The notes under the pieces were generated by a model. It had not been told where the DNA came from, made no database searches, and saw nothing but the letters and a program-made list of their open reading frames with translations. The position numbers and the translations under genes are program-made. DNA of 64,000 bases from Helicoverpa zea (taxonomy: Eukaryota; Arthropoda; Insecta; Lepidoptera; Noctuidae). Below are positions 58,586 through 64,000 of this stretch, in pieces (position 1 is the stretch's first letter; each line of letters starts with the position of its first letter). The DNA lies in contig NC_061474.1 of the NCBI RefSeq assembly GCF_022581195.2, positions 9,362,001-9,426,000 of the forward strand, given 5' to 3'.

Positions 58586-58797
58586 TACTAGCTGTTTTCC
58601 CGCGGTCTCACCCGCGTCCTGTGGGAGCTACTGCCCGCACCGGGATAAAATATAGCCTATGTTACTCGCATATAATATAGCTTTCTAATGGTGAAAGAAT
58701 AGGTTTTTAAAATCAGTCCAGTATTTTTTGAGTTTACAATTTCAACCAAACAAACAAACAAACAAAGTTTTCCTCTTTATAATATTAGTATAGATAT
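58586..58797 (-). repeat. Helitron-like repeat, reverse orientation
   Basis: Reads ACTAGCTGTTTTCCCGCGGT, GATAAAATATAGCCTATGTT and the far end TATAATATTAGTATAGAT, the inverse of the plus-strand copies. Confidence 0.65.
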
Positions 58798-59386
58798 TGA
58801 AATAATTACATGACTGAAACATCTCATCATCATCATCACCATGTTCTTAAAAGCGCCACCTAGTAGAGAATTAGTAAATCTTATTTGGGTTAGTACGTCA
58901 CAATTAAAGTGGTACTTTCTCCTACTTTCTCTTACTTTACTAAAGCGTACGAGTTGTGCACATAAGTTAATAGATGGCGCTGTTTCTGTTTTTGCTGTTT
59001 TAAGCGCAATCTAGTAGAATTTTGTCAAACTTTTAGCTTTCTACGTGATGAAGAAAGTACTTAGTGCATAATTTCGTGAACGTGTTTTTAACAAAAGGTA
59101 ATAGATAACTAACTAAGTAACTAACTAACTAAAGGTAATATGTAACTCTCTCAAGCTTTTACTTTCACTTCGTAATAGTTTTAGCATTTTCACATAGATG
59201 GCGCTACGGTTGGAACTTTCACATTGCTGTACACTTTATAAGTGCGAAGTGTCTCTTTGAAAATACTATCTATAGTATGTTAAGTAAAATATTCAAGGTA
59301 ATACAGGTATGAAGAGCGCTGTACTCTTTTGTAGACCCTAAACTTATTTTTTTTTAAACAATAACTTCATAAGCTTTGGAACACTT

Positions 59387-60648
59387 GGTGATCTTCACAC
59401 TGCCCCGCATCACGCTGCATCTTGCGTGTCGACGCACCTACGCGCGTTCGGTGATCTTCACACTGCCCCGCATCACGCTGCATCTTGCGTGTCGACGCAC
59501 CTACGCGCGTTCCTGCGGGAGTGCAGATCTGCATCATCGTGCGGGTTTTTCACGCACTCACGCGCGTAGGTGCGTTTTGTAAATTCACGCACAGCGAGTT
59601 CCATTTTCAAATATACACGTCACGCCCATTCAAAATCACGCGCGGCATTGCGGGATTCAGTGTGCCATACCTTGCGTCTCGCCCCGCACCTACGCGCGGG
59701 GGTGCGTGTTTCTCCGCATGTATGTGCGTGATCCGCATGAACGCGCGTGGATGCATTTTCAGTGTGTTGGACTATGCGTGTTTTCCATACAAACGGAGAT
59801 ATTAGGTGAACTTCACACTGCCCCGCATCACGCTGCATCTTGCGTGTCGACGCACCTACGCGCGTTCCTGCGGGAGTGCAGATCTGCATCATCGTGCGGG
59901 TTTTTCGCGCACTCACGCGCGTAGGTGCGTTTAGTAGATTCACGCACGGCGGCTTCCATTTTCAAATATACACGTCACGCCCATTCAAAATCACGCGCGG
60001 CAATGCGGGATTCAGTGTGCCATACCTTGCGTCTCGCCCCGCACCTACGCGCGGGGGTGCGTGTTTCTCCGCATGTATGTGCGTGATCCGCATGAACGCG
60101 CGTGGATGCATTTTCAGTGTGTTGGACTATGCGTGTTTTCCATACAAACGGAGATATTTCCATACAACGGAAAAAAACGCATCCACGCACTACGCTGCAT
60201 CATGCGGGGCAGTGTGATAATCGCCTTACCATACAACGGAAAAAAACGCATCCACGCACTACGCTGCATCATGCGGGGCAGTGTGATAATCGCCTTCCTG
60301 CGGGAGTGCAGATCTGCATCGTCGTGCGGGTTTTTCACGCACTCACGCGCGTAGGTGCGTTTTGTAAATTCACGCACAGCGAGTTCCATTTTCAAATATA
60401 CACGTCACGCCCATTCAAAATCACGCGCGGCACTGCGGGATTCAGTGTGCCATACCTTGCGTCTCGCCCCGCACCTACGCGCGGGGGTGCGTGTTTCTCC
60501 GTATGTATGTGCGTGATCCGCATGAACGCGCGTGGATGCATTTTCAGTGTGTTGGACTATGCGTGTTTTCCATACAAACGGAGATATTTCCATACAACGG
60601 AAAAAAACGCATCCACGCACTACGCTGCATCATGCGGGGCAGTGTGAT
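59387..60648. repeat. CpG-rich nested tandem array of a TIR-type element
   Basis: A 63-bp unit is duplicated at the start (59387 and 59450). A 355-bp unit follows twice (59450-59804 and 59805-60159) and a partial third (60295-60588). An end block, CCATACAACGGAAAAAAACG through ATGCGGGGCAGTGTGAT, occurs three times (60160, 60228, 60590). The outer ends CACACTGCCCCGCAT and ATGCGGGGCAGTGTG are inverted, as in a transposon. Units share CACCTACGCGCGTTCCTGCG and ATCACGCGCGGCA. Very CpG-rich relative to flanks. Confidence 0.8.
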
Positions 60649-60661
60649 ATGAAGAGTTGAC

Positions 60662-61012
60662 ATGTTGACATTCATATTGATTTCTGACACTTACGCGAAT
60701 ATTAGACATTTAAATAAAACTACTTTTACGGATTTTATCGCGTTATCCATCATAGAAACTATTAAATCAAAATCCAAGCCTACAACTGCTCGACCTATGG
60801 ATACAGTGAGCTCGTTTTGCGTGAATCGGATTGTCAATAATAATCAACAAAATGTAGGGTAGCTGTTTGTAACTAATATATCAAGACGACCAACACCTTA
60901 GTCTGCCCGTGACCATGGATGCTGTAAAGGATCCGAAACGTCGGGATTAAATAATATTAATATAACGCGATAAAATCCGTAAAAGTAGTTTTATTTAAAT
61001 GTTGACATTCAT
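60662..61012. mobile_element. Short element with 40-bp perfect inverted repeats and a structured motif
   Basis: Arms 60706-60745 and 60963-61002 are perfect inverses (ACATTTAAATAAAACTACTT..., ending CGCGTTA). A direct repeat, ATGTTGACATTCAT, at 60662-60675 and 60999-61012 may be the target duplication. The interior motif 60906-60945 (CCCGTGACCATGG, then GATCCGAAACGTCGGG) can fold with stems CCCG/CGGG and GGAT/ATCC. I recall this kind of motif from interspersed repeats in animals, possibly Penelope-like; that label is inferred. Confidence 0.6.
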
Positions 61013-61079
61013 CCCACATAGGTACTTTATGTATGTAAAGCAGTTTTTCCAAAAATCATCATCTTAGGCAGATGATGAT

Positions 61080-61275
61080 TTTTTTTAGCCTTTTCCCAAC
61101 TATGTTGAGGATGACTTCTGGATTGCAACCTCACCAGTGGATTACAGTTACCCGGGCGGCAGGATACCCCTTGGTAAGACTGATTGTCTGTCTCACTGGC
61201 TTTTCTAACTACCCTTTAAGACTGCCAAACATGTTCAAGCGACAGCCGGGACCTACCAATTAATTGTGCCTTAGG
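61080..61275 (-). repeat. SINE-2 body fragment
   Basis: In reverse: TTTTCCCAACTATGTTGAGG, GTTACCCGGGCGGCAGGATA, TCTAACTACCCTTTAAGACT and GCGACAGCCGGGACCTACCA. Confidence 0.7.
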
Positions 61276-63099
61276 AAACTACATCTTCTTAAGATAACAG
61301 AACAGATAACTTCGTAGACATTTTCTCCAACAACTAGGGCTCGTAATAGGTGAGCTAAGATTTCCCGGCGGCCGGACGTCCCGAGGAAGCCGCAGTTTAG
61401 AGACCAGCGCTCGCGCCTCCCGGGCGTACTGGCTGGTTGGTACAGCTGCTAACTAAATATGTAACGTGTAAATTGAAACTTATGTTTTTAAATGAGTCAA
61501 AAATATTTCGATATAAAACCAGTTGTAGTATGTGTTATGTTTTCGCTCTATGTTTAATATAGGATCTCTTTATCATTTAGGGGAAAGTTCACCATCAACA
61601 TAAGCGGCTGTTTTTACCAAACAACTGTTTCCTTTGTCAATTGAACTTACAAATTCAAAATAAAAAGGTTTTATGAAAACTAACGTTTATTTGTTGATGA
61701 ACTTTGGCCTTAAATATAGGGTTGCACCTACAGGCGTCGATCTTATTAAAATAGCTTAAGTAGATACCTTGAGGTCAACAAACAAAAGTCTGTGATAAAT
61801 GTTATGTTAAATTAAAAGGTGTATCTTATCGGAAAATAATACTGTAGATTTCAAAGATATAGTTAGTTTTGTAGCATTAGGTACAGTTTTTAATATTATC
61901 ACAGTAGACTGACACTAAAATCTTTCTTAACTTCTATTTCTTTTTTCTACGCGACTGTACCCACCTTTTATCGCCACTGGCCTTGTTATACTAGAAACCT
62001 AGCTCTATATACTTACCCCGCGACATCGCTCGTCGTAAACATAGCTGGAATGTTGACTAGCCTAGACTAGACTAACGCTTGTAGAATTATTACGGCTAGA
62101 TAATTGCCGGTAATTCTAGTATAAGTGATTTAGATGGTAGTTAGTAGGTCGATTTTTATTTTGTTTGTATTCATAAGTTTATTTGGATGGTTGGTGTTAG
62201 ATATTATTCACGTCAAGTTTTTGGATTATCTCGACTTTACGGTGACTCACAACATGTAACTAGGTACAAGGATATCCGAATCATTTTCAGCTGAGTGAGA
62301 ATTTCACGGCTGGTTATGGTTTCGTTATCGATATAATTAAGTCACGCCCTTGGTAATTGTTTTCTTTTTTGTTTTTAGTATTTACAAAATAATTATGTTA
62401 ACGTAACTCAAAGATTATGACCATCGTGATTTAGTCTTACATACGATTTTTCGGTACTTTACAAACATAATAAAAACAACACATATGCATTCCATTGTAA
62501 CATTAAGTCCGCAATAAAAACATTTCTAATTGTAACCCTTTCACTGCCCACGCATAAATAAATAATATACCTAAATTCGGATACTTTCTTTGTATCCGAA
62601 AATTGTCAAAAATCATTATTCAACGTCTATCGTCTATTGGAAAGGAGTCCCGTTTAAATTGATCCATTGAATGTAAATTACTTCATCCTAGGCATAGCTT
62701 CACATCTCTCAATGTAGGGTTTTAGGTTAATCGTTTGAGTGTTCAGAAATTCGTCTTTTCTAAATCGTTTGAACTAAAAACTCTTTAGTTTAATAACATA
62801 AAGTAGGTACTGATTGAGGGTTCAGGCACCATGATCTCCATAGGTTCAAAAATTAAAGAAGAAATGGGTCTTGCTGCAGGCACTGTCACCAGTTTCTTGT
62901 TTTTTGATCTATAGTGAACCCCTAATGCAAAATTAGATGTCACTTACCATAAAGCTGAATTTACTGTCCACACTGAAAAATCAGGTGGCTATCGTGCATT
63001 AAGATAAGAAAAACCGATTTAAATTCAAGACTCTATACAAGCCAAAACAGAAAATACAACCAAAATTCACAAAAAACTCAGCCAAAAATGGTTTTCACC

Positions 63100-63176
63100 A
63101 GCTCGTGAGGGATTTGAACCCCCGACCACCTTCGCCTTGCATTAACTGGGCGCTCTAACCGCTGAGCTAACGAGCC
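63100..63176 (-). tRNA. tRNA-like sequence, probably pseudogene or SINE head
   Basis: On the minus strand the acceptor GGCTCGT pairs with ACGAGCT (one wobble). The D arm GCTC...GAGC and the T arm GGGGG-TTCAAAT-CCCTC are intact. Between them lie 27 nt where a tRNA would have about 22. The anticodon stem does not fold normally (CGCC/GGCG with a 12-nt loop), so no anticodon can be assigned. A TTTTT run lies 11 nt downstream. More likely a SINE head or tRNA pseudogene than a functional tRNA. Confidence 0.55.
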
Positions 63177-64000
63177 TTTTTCTGAAGTCTAGAAAAGGGC
63201 TTTAGGTCTTAAAGTTGTGACGTCATCACCCTTTAGTAGGTACAGATCCAAAGCTATATTTAGATCGAGAGGGTATGTGCTTGTACGGGTCATTCAAGGT
63301 TGCGGTCAGATAGTGCATGGGTGATCATTTATCTTGTGATGTAACTAGCTTCTGCTAGTGGTTTCACCTGCATTTTGTGAGGATTACACGACGGATGAAA
63401 AGTAGCCTCTGTATATAATTTAACCTTCTCCATACATGGCCTACGTAAGAATTAAATAATTTTTCAACCAATAATTCTGACTGTATAACGTTTTCAAACT
63501 AACAAAACTCTACAGCTTTAGGAATTTAAGCATTTCAGATTATTCAGTGTCTTTAAAAGCGGGTCAAGTATTGGTTTAGGTAATCAGAAACTGGATTGCT
63601 TCTTATACCTACTTCTTTTAGAAATTGTGCTCATGTTTGTAATCCTTCTGCCATTACTCCAATTTCTATTGTGACGTATTGGATGTTGTCGTCTTGCGCC
63701 CATCCCCAATATTGTTATCTGATGATGTACTTTCTAGAGATAGAATTTTGACCCTATACAAGGACCTTATGTCAAGTTCCTATAGGCAGTAAGTAAAACG
63801 ACAAATGTGTAGATAGAATATTAGAAATAGCCGTTAAACAAAAATATAAAAATCAATTACCACGTAACATCAGAAAAAATCAAATCAAAACCACATCTAA
63901 AGCAGTGATGATGGTCTCCCATTTGACTCACGATGTCGTTCGACATAAACGTGCAATTTACTTGGAAAGTCTCGACGCGATTTACCTCGAAACATATAAA

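Larger units (their letters stand above)
55695..64000. other. Region 3' of gene B, repeat-rich, no gene supported
   Basis: Holds the long-TIR element (56517-57983), a Helitron-like repeat in reverse (58586-58797), the CpG-rich nested array (59387-60648), the 40-bp inverted-repeat element (60662-61012), a SINE-2 piece (61080-61275), a GC-rich bit near 61360-61435 and a tRNA-like sequence (63100-63176). About 61500-63050 and 63400-64000 show no recognisable feature. Confidence 0.6.

Noticed and set aside
59485..60647. Several overlapping open frames of 70-181 codons on both strands in the CpG-rich array
   Set aside because: They follow the tandem repeat units, occur on both strands, and show no domain, so they are shadows of the repeat rather than genes.
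63100..63176. A functional tRNA gene
   Set aside because: The anticodon arm is 5 nt too long and does not form a normal stem, so no anticodon can be read.
1..64000. CRISPR array, bacterial operon or phage content
   Set aside because: No regularly spaced short direct repeats with unique spacers, no ribosome-binding-site gene arrays; the content is eukaryotic throughout.

Overview
This is nuclear DNA of an insect, almost certainly a moth or butterfly. It is AT-rich, has no bacterial-style gene density, and is built mostly of interspersed repeats: tRNA-derived SINEs, foldback/MITE DNA transposons, RTE-type LINE ends, a piggyBac relic, Helitron-like repeats ending in CTAGT, and a full-length BEL/Pao LTR retrotransposon. 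The lepidopteran assignment rests on repeat types I know from moths and on Osiris-like genes; it is an inference, not a database match.

Only two host genes can be supported. Both look like Osiris family members (DUF1676, insect-specific secreted/membrane proteins) and they are divergently transcribed. Gene A lies on the minus strand with three exons at 30498-30165, 8641-8555 and 916-720. The junctions are phase-consistent and give 205 codons before a TGA, but a strong GTGAGT donor overlaps that TGA, so the gene may continue to the left. Gene B lies on the plus strand with exons 46929-47223, 50556-50668 and 55509-55694, encoding a complete 197-residue protein. A TATA box lies about 57 bp upstream of its ATG. 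The 16.4 kb between the two start codons contains repeats and no supported gene.

Layout: 1-30.5 kb is gene A, with introns of 21.5 and 7.6 kb filled with repeats. Intron 1 holds an 8,545-bp BEL/Pao element (19003-27547) in the same orientation as the gene. It has 278-bp LTRs that look identical, a 5-bp TAGTT target duplication, a long gag-pol ORF, and a second ORF that fuses integrase to an env-like protein with a furin-type site and a transmembrane anchor. The two ORFs meet at a frameshift next to an A-run. 30.5-46.9 kb is the divergent intergenic region with SINEs, a 586-bp foldback element inserted in a SINE, and an RTE end inserted in another SINE. 46.9-55.7 kb is gene B, whose introns hold a TTA-flanked CpG-rich palindrome and a 1.16-kb long-TIR element. 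55.7-64 kb is repeat-rich: a 1.47-kb TIR element with a GC-rich core, a 1.25-kb CpG-rich nested tandem array, a 40-bp inverted-repeat element carrying a structured GAAACGTCGGG-type motif, and a tRNA-like sequence at 63.1 kb.

Nearly all other open reading frames in the window are chance frames through repeats.
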